64,000 bases of DNA from Vibrio sp. 10N (GTDB lineage: Bacteria > Pseudomonadota > Gammaproteobacteria > Enterobacterales > Vibrionaceae): the NCBI RefSeq assembly GCF_036245475.1, contig NZ_BTPM01000001.1, positions 682,001-746,000 on the forward strand, in the 5' to 3' direction. Below the pieces are notes generated by a model that was given only the letters and a program-made list of their open reading frames with translations, did no database searches and was not told where the DNA came from. The stretch's first letter is position 1. Every line of letters starts with the position of its first letter. This document shows, one piece after another, positions 47,604-54,766 of this stretch. Both the position numbers and the translations under genes were made by a program.

Positions 47604-47936
47604 TTTCTCTACCTAGCTGAGTTTGTAAATGTGTGGTCATTGCGTACAGTATACCTCCAGTTGATTTAGGGTATGCGTGTATTTGTGCCAGAGTCAGAGT
47701 ACGCAAAAGGGGAACGTCATCGGCGATTGGTTGGGAGACGGAGTTGCTCCTAATGACACCTTTGCTACTCATTGTTTGGGTTTTGGTTTGATTATGTAAC
47801 TTTAACTACTCATTAGCTGTTTTTAGAGTGCTAGTCTTGAGAATCAAAAACTAAGGATAGTATTTGGCTGTGTTCATTTTTTCGGTTTGTTCATAAAAAA
47901 TGAACGGAAGAATAAAATGAACAATTGATGTGGTGC
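47604..47936. other. Spacer upstream of the phosphoesterase
   Basis: 333 bp. Holds the concentric palindrome at 47871-47923. A 63-codon open frame (47581-47772, minus) overlaps the phosphoesterase start and lacks an RBS, so it is not called as a gene. Confidence 0.4.
47871..47923. promoter_or_regulatory. Concentric double palindrome
   Basis: Outer arms TGTTCATTTT (47871-47880) and AAAATGAACA (47914-47923) are perfect inverted repeats; the inner palindrome GTTCAT AAAAA ATGAAC (47889-47905) has exactly the same centre (47897). All four half-sites are GTTCAT. It lies just after the CoiA-like stop codon, upstream of the phosphoesterase. Could be an operator array or a cruciform/recombination site. 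Confidence 0.65.
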
Positions 47937-48884
47937 TTATCTTGAAGAGACCTCGCTAGCGTATAGGTGGCTATGGCATTGAGGGCAGATTGGTGTACTA
48001 GGTAGCGTAACTTGCCACTGGCATTGACACATGATGCACTCAAATTGAGCTGAACGTTTTGGTATAGGTGTAGGCGGGATAGCTTTCGTTGTTGATTGCC
48101 ATGAGTCGGAGCGGTGAAGGTTGACATTCCTCTGGTTGCGATGACGATATTGGTCATTACGAAAGCTCGGAGTAGGTGGTGGTGTGTACTGAGATGCCTT
48201 TAAGGATAATCGCTCAGTCGCTTCTTGTTCCAACTGAGCGTAGCGCGGATGAAATACCCACACTTTAGATTCGACATCGTTTTGAAGGTAATCTTTTAGT
48301 CTGTCCAGTTGCCGAGTCCCTGATACTTTATCGCGTGTAAATAGATGATGTGTATCATCCAACTTGATTTCGAGCACACCGCATTGCCTGTTATGTGGTG
48401 TGAGCAACTCACTTGGAAGTGGACGGTTTGGGTGGGTGAAATAAATAACAAAGATGAATTCACCGACTCTGCCCATTACATCCACAATACATTTCTCAAA
48501 TAACGCTTCTTTATCGACGCTATCAAGTAAGATGGTGGATGACTTAGCAACCAAAAAATCTTCTGTGAAACACTTTCCTTTCGCTTGTTTTGTTAGAGAA
48601 CTTCTGTACTCAGGAAGAACAATAGATATACCCGTTTCTATCACTTGTCTCGCCATCATGCGCACAGAAACAAAAAAAGAAAAATCACATTCTTTATCAG
48701 TTCCTTCAACCTTGCGGCTCGCATGAGCAAAGTGCCATTGCTTTTCTTCACCTTGTCTCGCAATCAGTGGTGTGTGGCAAGAAGGGCATATACAGCCGCA
48801 ATTCTTCCCTCGCACAACATCAGCGACATCAACGAATGTCTGATCTTGGATTCTTAAGCCGAAAGGCACATGTTGAAGCAGCAT
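47937..48884 (-). CDS. CoiA-like protein with zinc finger and nuclease-like core
   Basis: 315 aa from ATG 48884 (the frame extends 7 codons to a TTG at 48905). N-terminal zinc finger CPSCHTPLIARQGEEKQWHFAH (C33, C36, H51, H54) is characteristic of CoiA-type proteins. The middle has D135 in CIVDVMG and E172-I-K174 in VLEIKL, fitting a PD-(D/E)XK nuclease. A proline/asparagine-rich linker leads to a C-terminal zinc ribbon (CIMC...CPQC). CoiA itself is a competence protein; here the island setting and divergence from a primase-helicase suggest a nucleic-acid-processing role, possibly defence. Confidence 0.72.
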   Translation of the reverse strand: MLLQHVPFGLRIQDQTFVDVADVVRGKNCGCICPSCHTPLIARQGEEKQWHFAHASRKVEGTDKECDFSFFVSVRMMARQVIETGISIVLPEYRSSLTKQAKGKCFTEDFLVAKSSTILLDSVDKEALFEKCIVDVMGRVGEFIFVIYFTHPNRPLPSELLTPHNRQCGVLEIKLDDTHHLFTRDKVSGTRQLDRLKDYLQNDVESKVWVFHPRYAQLEQEATERLSLKASQYTPPPTPSFRNDQYRHRNQRNVNLHRSDSWQSTTKAIPPTPIPKRSAQFECIMCQCQWQVTLPSTPICPQCHSHLYASEVSSR

Positions 48885-49054
48885 CAAAACGTGAATAACT
48901 CTCAATTTAGCGACGGTATGTACTGATTTTAGGCAAGAATGCTTTATAAATATGTTAGATAGGTTATGAATTGTGCCTTTGTTTTTCGTATTGTTGCATA
49001 TTTATACAATCGATTATTAACTGCATAAAAGTGATGTAATTGTCGGGGCTAGAT
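48885..49054. promoter_or_regulatory. Divergent promoter region of the CoiA-like and primase-helicase genes
   Basis: 170 bp A/T-rich spacer between start codons. Motifs suggestive of promoters occur in both directions (for example TATAAATATGTTAG and TTGCATATTTATACAAT) but I cannot assign hexamers with confidence. The shared region predicts coordinated control. Confidence 0.45.
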
Positions 49055-51391
49055 ATGGATGAGCTTGAGCTAATTGAACAAAAGATTCATGAGCTAAAAA
49101 AGGAGCTGGCTCAACTTGAACAGCAGAAGCAGCGTCTATTGACGCAGGAAGCGATTGACAAGGAAGCTGCATGTGAAATGTCACCTCAGCAAAAACTGTC
49201 TATCTATCAGAGTTATTTTAAAGGCAATACTCAATGCTATGCGCATAGGTGGCAGAACCAACAAGGCAGAAGTGGTTATGCGATTGCTTGCGAAAACGAG
49301 TGGCATCAAGGTGTATGCGGTAAACCTAAAGTAAAGTGTTTGGAGTGCCCCAACCAAGCATTCAAGCCGTTAGGTGACGATGCTATGTATGCCCACCTTA
49401 CTGGCAAAGAGGTTGTTGGTTTGTATCCTATGCTGGCGAATAACACCTGTTGGTTACTAGCGGTTGATTTTGATAAAAGTGATTGGCAAGAAGCCTCTCT
49501 TGCGTATGTCGAAGTGTGCAAACTAAAAGGCATCGATTGTTTATTAGAACGATCTCGCTCAGGTCTGGGGGCACATGTCTGGATTTTCTTTGCACAGGCG
49601 ACTGACGCAAAAGTAGCTCGACAATTAGGGTTCTATTTACTTGATGAAGCCATGAAAATTCATGGTGCTTTGTCATTTGATTCCTATGACCGCCTATTCC
49701 CCAATCAAGACGTGCTACCTATCGGGGGAATTGGGAATCTGATTGCTTTGCCGTTACAAAAACAAGCTCGTTTAAATGGAAACTCGGTGTTTGTTGATCA
49801 TTCATTTACACCATACCCTGATCAATGGGAGGTGTTAGCGTCGACGGGACGATTATCTATTGAGAAAATAGAATTACTTCTCGAAAGCAGAGTGGGCCAT
49901 CGAAATGATGGTGAAGATGGCGCATCAATCAAGCCATGGGAACGAACAGTGAACACAAGCGCTGCCATCTCAGACAAACCTAAGGCGTTAGACATCGTTC
50001 TTGCCAACCGATTGTACTTACCGATAAACCAAGTTCCGAATCCTCTAATTGCTCAGTTTAAAAAATTGGCATCCTTTTCGAATCCTAAGTTTTTCAAAGC
50101 CCAAGGGCTGCGATTGTCGACCAACGGAATTGCACGTTTTATATGCTTGGCGGAATTAGACAGTGGTTACTTGAGCTTGCCGAGGGGGTGTTGGGATGAC
50201 TTACAGGCTATTTGCTTAGAATTAGGGATTGCTCTCCAAGTTACGGATAATCGTTTTGCTGGTCAGGTGCTAACGGACATGACATTTGTTGGCTCTTTGC
50301 GCTCAGCGCAAAGTAAAGCGATTGATGAGCTAATGCAGCATGATATTGGTGTTCTTCACGCTCCAACGGCCTTTGGTAAAACGGTAACAGCAATTGGTCT
50401 AATACAAAGGCGAGGAGTCAATACTCTTGTCTTGGTGCATAACAAGCAGCTTGTTGACCAGTGGCAAGAGCGTTTAAAAGCTTTCACCCAGGGTATCGAT
50501 ATCGGCGTATATACAGGAAGTAAGAAGAAACCAACAGGACAAGTTGATATCGCGACTTATCAAAGTTTGATAAACAGAAGCGACAATAGTGTTCATTCGT
50601 TGGTGAAAGAGTATGGTCAAATCATTGTGGATGAATGCCACCATCTATCAGCACCACAATATGAGCAGGTGTTATCTGAAGCGCATGCTAAGTACGTCGT
50701 TGGGATTAGTGCAACACTTGAAAGGCGAGATGGGCATCAACCGATCATATTTATGCAAGCAGGTAGAGTAAGACATACCATAAAGTCAGACCGAAACAAT
50801 CAGTTTGCTCAGGTGCTAGATCGCCGAGAGCTGAACCTGGAAGTGCCTTTGCATTTATCTTCGAATGACCCAAAACCTCATATTTCCGAGATTTATCGTT
50901 GGTTAATGCTTCACCCTATACGTAACGCCACCATTGTTGAGGGGATTCAAAAAGAGGTCTCCAATGGCCGAGTTCCGATCGTGTTAACCGAGCGGAGAGA
51001 GCACGCCAATATCATTGCTGGTTTACTCAATGATTTGGGGATCACACACCAAATATTAGTAGGTTCGATGAAGAAAAAGCAGCAAGCAGAGGTGATGTCT
51101 AAGCTAGGCAGTACACAAGTCATTGTTGCTACTGGGCGTTTTATCGGAGAGGGCTTTGACCTCCCTCGCTTAGATACTTTGATATTGGCGCTGCCTGTGT
51201 CTTGGAAAGGTTCGTTAATCCAATATGTAGGGCGCATACAGCGTGATTACAAAGGAAAAGAGGAGGTGAAAGTGATCGACTATATTGATGCAAAAATTCC
51301 AATGCTGCTCAGGATGTTCAATAAGCGAGAAAAAGGGTATCGAGCACTTGGCTTTTCAGCAGAATCAATAGTTCAAGAGCAATTGATTTAG
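49055..51391 (+). CDS. Archaeo-eukaryotic primase-SF2 helicase fusion (TOTE-type)
   Basis: About 778 aa from ATG 49055 (GGGG-type RBS; the upstream TTG at 49040 is less likely). A short coiled coil (about 1-40) precedes an archaeo-eukaryotic primase domain: CX-rich zinc segment (VCGKPKVKCLEC), catalytic AVDFDK (D138, D140), SRSGLGAHVW (H174) and the basic PLQKQARLNGNSVFVD. The C-terminal half is an SF2 helicase: APTAFGKT (K442), VDECHH (526-530), GISATLERRDG, and motif VI QYVGRIQRDY. This architecture matches the primase-helicase proteins of TOTE-type conflict systems. Predicted role: nucleic-acid-targeting defence or repair. Confidence 0.85.
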   Translation: MDELELIEQKIHELKKELAQLEQQKQRLLTQEAIDKEAACEMSPQQKLSIYQSYFKGNTQCYAHRWQNQQGRSGYAIACENEWHQGVCGKPKVKCLECPNQAFKPLGDDAMYAHLTGKEVVGLYPMLANNTCWLLAVDFDKSDWQEASLAYVEVCKLKGIDCLLERSRSGLGAHVWIFFAQATDAKVARQLGFYLLDEAMKIHGALSFDSYDRLFPNQDVLPIGGIGNLIALPLQKQARLNGNSVFVDHSFTPYPDQWEVLASTGRLSIEKIELLLESRVGHRNDGEDGASIKPWERTVNTSAAISDKPKALDIVLANRLYLPINQVPNPLIAQFKKLASFSNPKFFKAQGLRLSTNGIARFICLAELDSGYLSLPRGCWDDLQAICLELGIALQVTDNRFAGQVLTDMTFVGSLRSAQSKAIDELMQHDIGVLHAPTAFGKTVTAIGLIQRRGVNTLVLVHNKQLVDQWQERLKAFTQGIDIGVYTGSKKKPTGQVDIATYQSLINRSDNSVHSLVKEYGQIIVDECHHLSAPQYEQVLSEAHAKYVVGISATLERRDGHQPIIFMQAGRVRHTIKSDRNNQFAQVLDRRELNLEVPLHLSSNDPKPHISEIYRWLMLHPIRNATIVEGIQKEVSNGRVPIVLTERREHANIIAGLLNDLGITHQILVGSMKKKQQAEVMSKLGSTQVIVATGRFIGEGFDLPRLDTLILALPVSWKGSLIQYVGRIQRDYKGKEEVKVIDYIDAKIPMLLRMFNKREKGYRALGFSAESIVQEQLI

Positions 51392-51470
51392 TGTAGAGTT
51401 TTACCTCGGTATCTACCAACCAAGTATCGATAAATACGATATTTAAATGTAATAGGTGTCCACTTGAGTT

Positions 51471-51998
51471 ATGAAGTTACAGTCAGCAATTAAGCGTTTA
51501 CATGAATTTGATATGAAAGGTCACTATGTCTATCGTCATGGTGATTTGAGAAAGCTGTTCATTGAAGATAGTGAAAGGGCTTTTAACGCAGGTCTTAAAA
51601 GGCTCCTCAATGCAGGTGTCTTAGAGCGAGTGGTTCGGGGAGTATATGTATACTGCCTATCTTCCAAAACGAAGAGTGTAGATACAATCGAATACATAGT
51701 AAAAGCACTCCGACGAGGTGAGTATAATTATATCAGTCTCGAAAGTGCTTTGTCAGAATATGGCGTGATTAGTCAGATCCCGATAGATCGGCTTACTATC
51801 ATGAGCACAGGGTGCAAAGGAGAGTACAAAACGTCTTATGGAGTGATAGAGATTACGCACACCAAGCGCTCAGTATCCGATATTCTGAATAGTATTTACC
51901 GTTCAGAAAGACCGCTTCGTGTTGCAACACAGGATGCAGCAATCCGAGATTTGCGACGTGTCGGACGAAATTTACATTTGTTGCCAGAAAGCTACTAA
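51471..51998 (+). CDS. AbiEi-type type IV antitoxin, no cognate toxin seen
   Basis: 175 aa. N-terminal winged helix (FDMKGHYVYRHGDLRKLFIEDSERAFNAGLKRLLNAGVLERVV) and RRG-type segment VRGVYVYCLSS are followed by the AbiEi C-terminal region (YISLESALSEYGVISQIPIDRLTIMSTG). AbiEi proteins repress their own operon and neutralise the AbiEii nucleotidyltransferase. No nucleotidyltransferase motif (GG-S-x10-D-D) is seen next to it; the next ORFs are an AbrB-like 52-aa protein and an unrelated minus-strand gene. It is 79 bp after the helicase and may be cotranscribed with it. Confidence 0.75.
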   Translation: MKLQSAIKRLHEFDMKGHYVYRHGDLRKLFIEDSERAFNAGLKRLLNAGVLERVVRGVYVYCLSSKTKSVDTIEYIVKALRRGEYNYISLESALSEYGVISQIPIDRLTIMSTGCKGEYKTSYGVIEITHTKRSVSDILNSIYRSERPLRVATQDAAIRDLRRVGRNLHLLPESY

Positions 51999-52063
51999 CG
52001 TTCATGTTGCAACTTTAGTGAGCTTGGTAAAAAAGCTCAAATTCTTGAGTAGAGGTTAATTCA

Positions 52064-52222
52064 ATGAAAGTTACGATCAAAGTTAATGATAAAGGTGAGC
52101 ACTACTTTGAAATTCCTGATGAATACCTGAAAGAACTAGAATGGAAGGATGGTGACAAAGTGATTTGGACTAAGAATGATGATGGTAGTTTTTCGCTTAG
52201 TAAGCTAGGTGATACAGAATAG
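52064..52222 (+). CDS. Small AbrB/SpoVT-like protein
   Basis: 52 aa. MKVTIKVNDKGEHYFEIPDEYLKEL then WKDGDKVIWTKNDDG shows the swapped-hairpin pattern of AbrB/MazE-type DNA-binding antitoxins (beta strand, K-G turn, IP-x-x-x-L, W-x-x-GD-x-V). RBS GTAGAGG before ATG 52064. It lies 65 bp after the AbiEi-like gene on the same strand. Could be a solitary regulator or antitoxin. Confidence 0.6.
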   Translation: MKVTIKVNDKGEHYFEIPDEYLKELEWKDGDKVIWTKNDDGSFSLSKLGDTE

Positions 52223-52356
52223 CAATTTCCATATCTGCTCAACAATTTTTCTCCAAGCTAGCTGATAGATTATTCCGTTTAATATTATGATCATTCTAAC
52301 AGCTAGAGGAGTATTTGATTTAAGGTGATGACTTTTAATACGTTAATCGCTATAGC

Positions 52357-52863
52357 TTATCTTTTATATGGGTTTGGAATAAGCTGTATATTAGCGCGTT
52401 CATAACGTATCCATTTGTTTTGTTTATCCCAGTCGTCTGGCATTTTTGATTTTATTCCAAGCTTACTCATGTATTTACCTTCTTCTTTGGTGATGACAGC
52501 AAGAGCACTCATGCTTTGAATGATAATTGCAATGTCTACAGGAGTTGGTTCGTTGTATTCCTGTATTTTATCCATAATGACTTTTACAGGAACACCATGT
52601 TCTAAAATTAAATTGTTTGACTCTTTTCCTGCTTCTTTTATGGCTAAAGCCTCAGGGCTAATGAGTGCAGCATTGTTTTTGTTACTGCCATTTAACATTT
52701 TACATGGTGTGCTTAATAGAGTCGCTTCCCGTATGGTTTTAAGCAAGGTATAACTAGTGGCACTATTTTTACCACAATGTTTTATTATGCAAGATACAAT
52801 TTCACAAAAGTTGAGAAACTTTTGTGGTTCTCCAATTTCAAGATGACTTATCTTTTCTAACAT
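52357..52863 (-). CDS. Unknown 168-aa protein
   Basis: I do not recognise this protein. Predicted mainly helical, no signal peptide or membrane segments. It contains several cysteines without a zinc-finger pattern, a segment VDIAIIIQSMSALAVITKEEGKYMSKLGIKSKMP and a C-terminus WIRYERANIQLIPNPYKR. Start ATG 52863 with a weak RBS. Strongly A/T-rich codons, unlike core genes. Convergent with the AbrB-like gene. It could be a phage- or island-specific factor. Confidence 0.6.
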   Translation of the reverse strand: MLEKISHLEIGEPQKFLNFCEIVSCIIKHCGKNSATSYTLLKTIREATLLSTPCKMLNGSNKNNAALISPEALAIKEAGKESNNLILEHGVPVKVIMDKIQEYNEPTPVDIAIIIQSMSALAVITKEEGKYMSKLGIKSKMPDDWDKQNKWIRYERANIQLIPNPYKR

Positions 52864-53066
52864 TCATGGTTACCGTAAGTTAATATATTGAATTAAAGGC
52901 TGGATAATTTGTCTTAATGTATTCTAAAGAGTTTTACAGATAAGTGTAAGCTTGTTCCTGCCGTCTGAGAAAAATTAATATTTTCGGCATCCCTCTTAAT
53001 GGTTAATTTTTGCACAGCATGAGTGCGGTGTAAAAACAGGCTCAATTTTAGGTCGCACTCTACCTT

Positions 53067-53122
53067 TGCCAAACTTGGCAGTGAATGTGCCAACATTGAC
53101 AGTCGATGTGCCAAGTTTGGCA
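53067..53122. repeat. Three 14-bp palindromes at exact 21-bp spacing
   Basis: TGCCAAACTTGGCA (53067-53080), TGCCAACATTGACA (53088-53101) and TGCCAAGTTTGGCA (53109-53122). Starts are exactly 21 bp apart (two helical turns), so sites lie on one DNA face. Outer copies are perfect TGCCAA-N2-TTGGCA dyads, the middle one differs by one base. Iteron- or operator-like. Confidence 0.75.
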
Positions 53123-53195
53123 GAAGAAATTTATCTCGATCGGCTGCTTATTTCTTTAATAGAATGCAAATTTTTCAGTCACTCCTTATATTTAA

Positions 53196-53235
53196 TTATA
53201 ACTTTATAATAGTTATAACGGTTATAAAGTTATAA
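53196..53235. repeat. 40-bp palindrome of TTATAA-type units
   Basis: Arms TTATAACTTTATAA (53196-53209) and TTATAAAGTTATAA (53222-53235) are perfect inverted repeats around a 12-bp centre holding a further GTTATAAC palindrome. Pure A/T character could support melting or protein binding. Confidence 0.7.
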
Positions 53236-53445
53236 CACAAAAAATAAAATTATTAAATATAAAATTGGATCCTAAATGTGTCATGTGCTGATCTTATTTT
53301 ATTAACTGATCAATATTGCTAAATGTAGATACTGTTTAGTTTGATTATTTAATTTGTTGGCGGCAGAATTAAATGCTTTACTATTTGAATTTTATTTGAT
53401 ACTTATTTGTATATATTAACTGTTACGTATATTGGAATGTTTATT

Positions 53446-53631
53446 ATGTATAAAGGTCAAACATTATCTTTAAATAAAACAAATAGAAAAGAAGCTTTGA
53501 GAGGTTCTCAAAGCAGTAAACAAGTTATTCAGGTTAAAGAGAGCCGTGTTCCTGGTTTGTATGGCTGTAATCGCTATAAGTCATCAAAGAGAAAGATTGA
53601 AGATAGCAACCTTACATTCAATCCATTTTAG
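53446..53631 (+). CDS. Small basic protein of unknown function
   Basis: 61 aa from ATG 53446 (GGA 9 bp upstream), rich in lysine, arginine and serine: starts MYKGQTLSLNKTNRKEALRG and ends SNLTFNPF. Not recognised. It sits between the repeat arrays and the resolvase; basic charge would fit nucleic-acid binding but nothing proves it is expressed. Confidence 0.4.
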   Translation: MYKGQTLSLNKTNRKEALRGSQSSKQVIQVKESRVPGLYGCNRYKSSKRKIEDSNLTFNPF

Positions 53632-53644
53632 AGTGACTCTTAAT

Positions 53645-53747
53645 GGTATTAACAAACAGTCGTATGTTGATACCAGCTTTTTTATATCTCAAAAGGTATC
53701 AAAAAACTAGCACAATCAATAAATGATACTTATATTTATTGATACTA
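53645..53747. other. Cluster of dyads upstream of the resolvase (candidate res site)
   Basis: Half-sites of the type GGTATYAA recur in both orientations: GGTATTAAC (53645), GTTGATACC (53666), GGTATCAAA (53695), ATGATACT (about 53723) and TTGATACTA (53739). TCAATAAAT/ATTTATTGA also forms a 9-bp dyad at about 53715-53742. Serine resolvase genes are usually preceded by a multi-subsite res, which this resembles. Confidence 0.5.
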
Positions 53748-53785
53748 GGTTATTTGATGCCAGTTTTGAACAAGGAAAATACTGA

Positions 53786-54352
53786 ATGCGGATTTTTTCA
53801 TATTGTCGAGTATCGACAACAGAGCAGTCCACGGAAAACCAGATAATAGCTATCCGACAGCGAGGATATGAGGTTATTGAATCACGAGTAGTATCTGAAA
53901 CAGTATCTGGCTCAGTTGAGGCGATGAAGCGAGACAAATTTAAAATGCTGGTGGAGCTTCAGCTTGAATCTGGCGATATGCTGGTGGTTTTAAAGCTAGA
54001 CCGTTTAGGGCGCGATAACATTGATGTTCAAAAGACGATTACCATGTTAGGAGACAGGGGAGTAAAAGTGGTTTGCTTAGACTTACCTGTTGCAGATTTG
54101 TCGAGCGCTGAAGGTAAGCTGATGCTTCAAATGTTCTCGGCGTTTGCTGAATTTGAGCGCAATAGAATCAGGGAGCGAACCAAAGAAGGGTTAGAACGAG
54201 CGAAAGCAGAGGGCAAAAAACTTGGAAGACCAGTAGCTCAGGCTACTACGGATTCTGTTCTGGCAAAAAAATCTGAAGGTTTGTCGCAGTCTAAAGTCGC
54301 GGAGGTACTTGGTTTGGGTATTGCGACGGTCAAAAGGCATTGGAATAAATGA
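53786..54352 (+). CDS. Serine recombinase (resolvase/invertase family)
   Basis: 188 aa. The nucleophilic serine is S10 with R8 in IFSYCRVSTTEQS; further catalytic arginines are in VLKLDRLGRDNID. The E-helix AEFERNRIRERTKEGLERAKAEGKKLGRP leads to a C-terminal helix-turn-helix (SQSKVAEVLGLGIATVKRHW). Typical length and layout of resolvases of the Tn3/DNA-invertase group. Likely acts at the dyads just upstream. Same strand as the 61-aa ORF. Confidence 0.93.
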   Translation: MRIFSYCRVSTTEQSTENQIIAIRQRGYEVIESRVVSETVSGSVEAMKRDKFKMLVELQLESGDMLVVLKLDRLGRDNIDVQKTITMLGDRGVKVVCLDLPVADLSSAEGKLMLQMFSAFAEFERNRIRERTKEGLERAKAEGKKLGRPVAQATTDSVLAKKSEGLSQSKVAEVLGLGIATVKRHWNK

Positions 54353-54766
54353 GGTGATAGGGCAAGGGCTAACAAACTTTTGCCCCATTCCGAGCTAGCG
54401 CACTTCTCCGTCAAACTTTAGGGGTGGGTTGATTCACGGATACACGGCAATTGGTGTTGTTCAAAGAGTCATCATCAATACTAAGGAAATGAAAGTTAAC
54501 TCTGTTGATCGCTGATCTTTAGATCAGTTCCGTTCGCTTATCTGATTGTTCAACTTGCAACCAATTTGTGTAGATACCTATGCTTCTAGGGGCTTTCATC
54601 ATACTACCGGTTTCACCGGTAGTTTTGATTAAATTGCAGACAGTGTCGATGAATCTGATCGTGAATGTACAGCGAAGTGTACGAAAACATGGCTTTTAAT
54701 GGACTAACCAGCACTCCACCAAGATGAAGCACTGGTTGTTCTGGAGACATCGAATAGATTTTTTGG
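54353..54766. other. Spacer between resolvase and secreted protein gene
   Basis: About 410 bp without a gene. Includes a stem-loop CTGATC TTTA GATCAG near 54511-54526 and the terminator-like hairpin at 54603-54626. No transposase fragment or attC with proper ends could be defended. Confidence 0.4.
54603..54626 (+). terminator. Intrinsic terminator downstream of the resolvase
   Basis: ACTACCGG / CCGGTAGT perfect 8-bp stem with a TTTCA loop, followed by TTTT. Oriented for plus-strand transcripts; 250 bp beyond the resolvase stop. Confidence 0.75.

Larger units (their letters stand above)
52864..53445. other. A/T-rich regulatory region with two repeat arrays
   Basis: About 580 bp with no convincing gene. 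It contains three 14-bp palindromes at 53067-53122 and a 40-bp palindrome at 53196-53235. An open frame at 53023-53235 runs straight through these repeats and is not called. The composition is very A/T-rich after 53150. It may be a complex promoter or an origin/recombination region. Confidence 0.5.

Noticed and set aside
47581..47772. 63-codon ORF just upstream of the phosphoesterase
   Set aside because: Overlaps the phosphoesterase start by 23 bp, has no RBS and no recognisable features.
53067..53122. Possible mini CRISPR
   Set aside because: 14-bp palindromes with 7-bp gaps; too short for spacers, no cas genes.
53023..53235. 70-codon ORF across the repeat arrays
   Set aside because: It runs directly through the palindromes and its composition follows the repeats; no RBS.
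54353..54602. Integron attC or IS remnant
   Set aside because: A TAACAAA-like motif and a CTGATC hairpin caught my eye, but no paired attC core ends or transposase fragments could be found.
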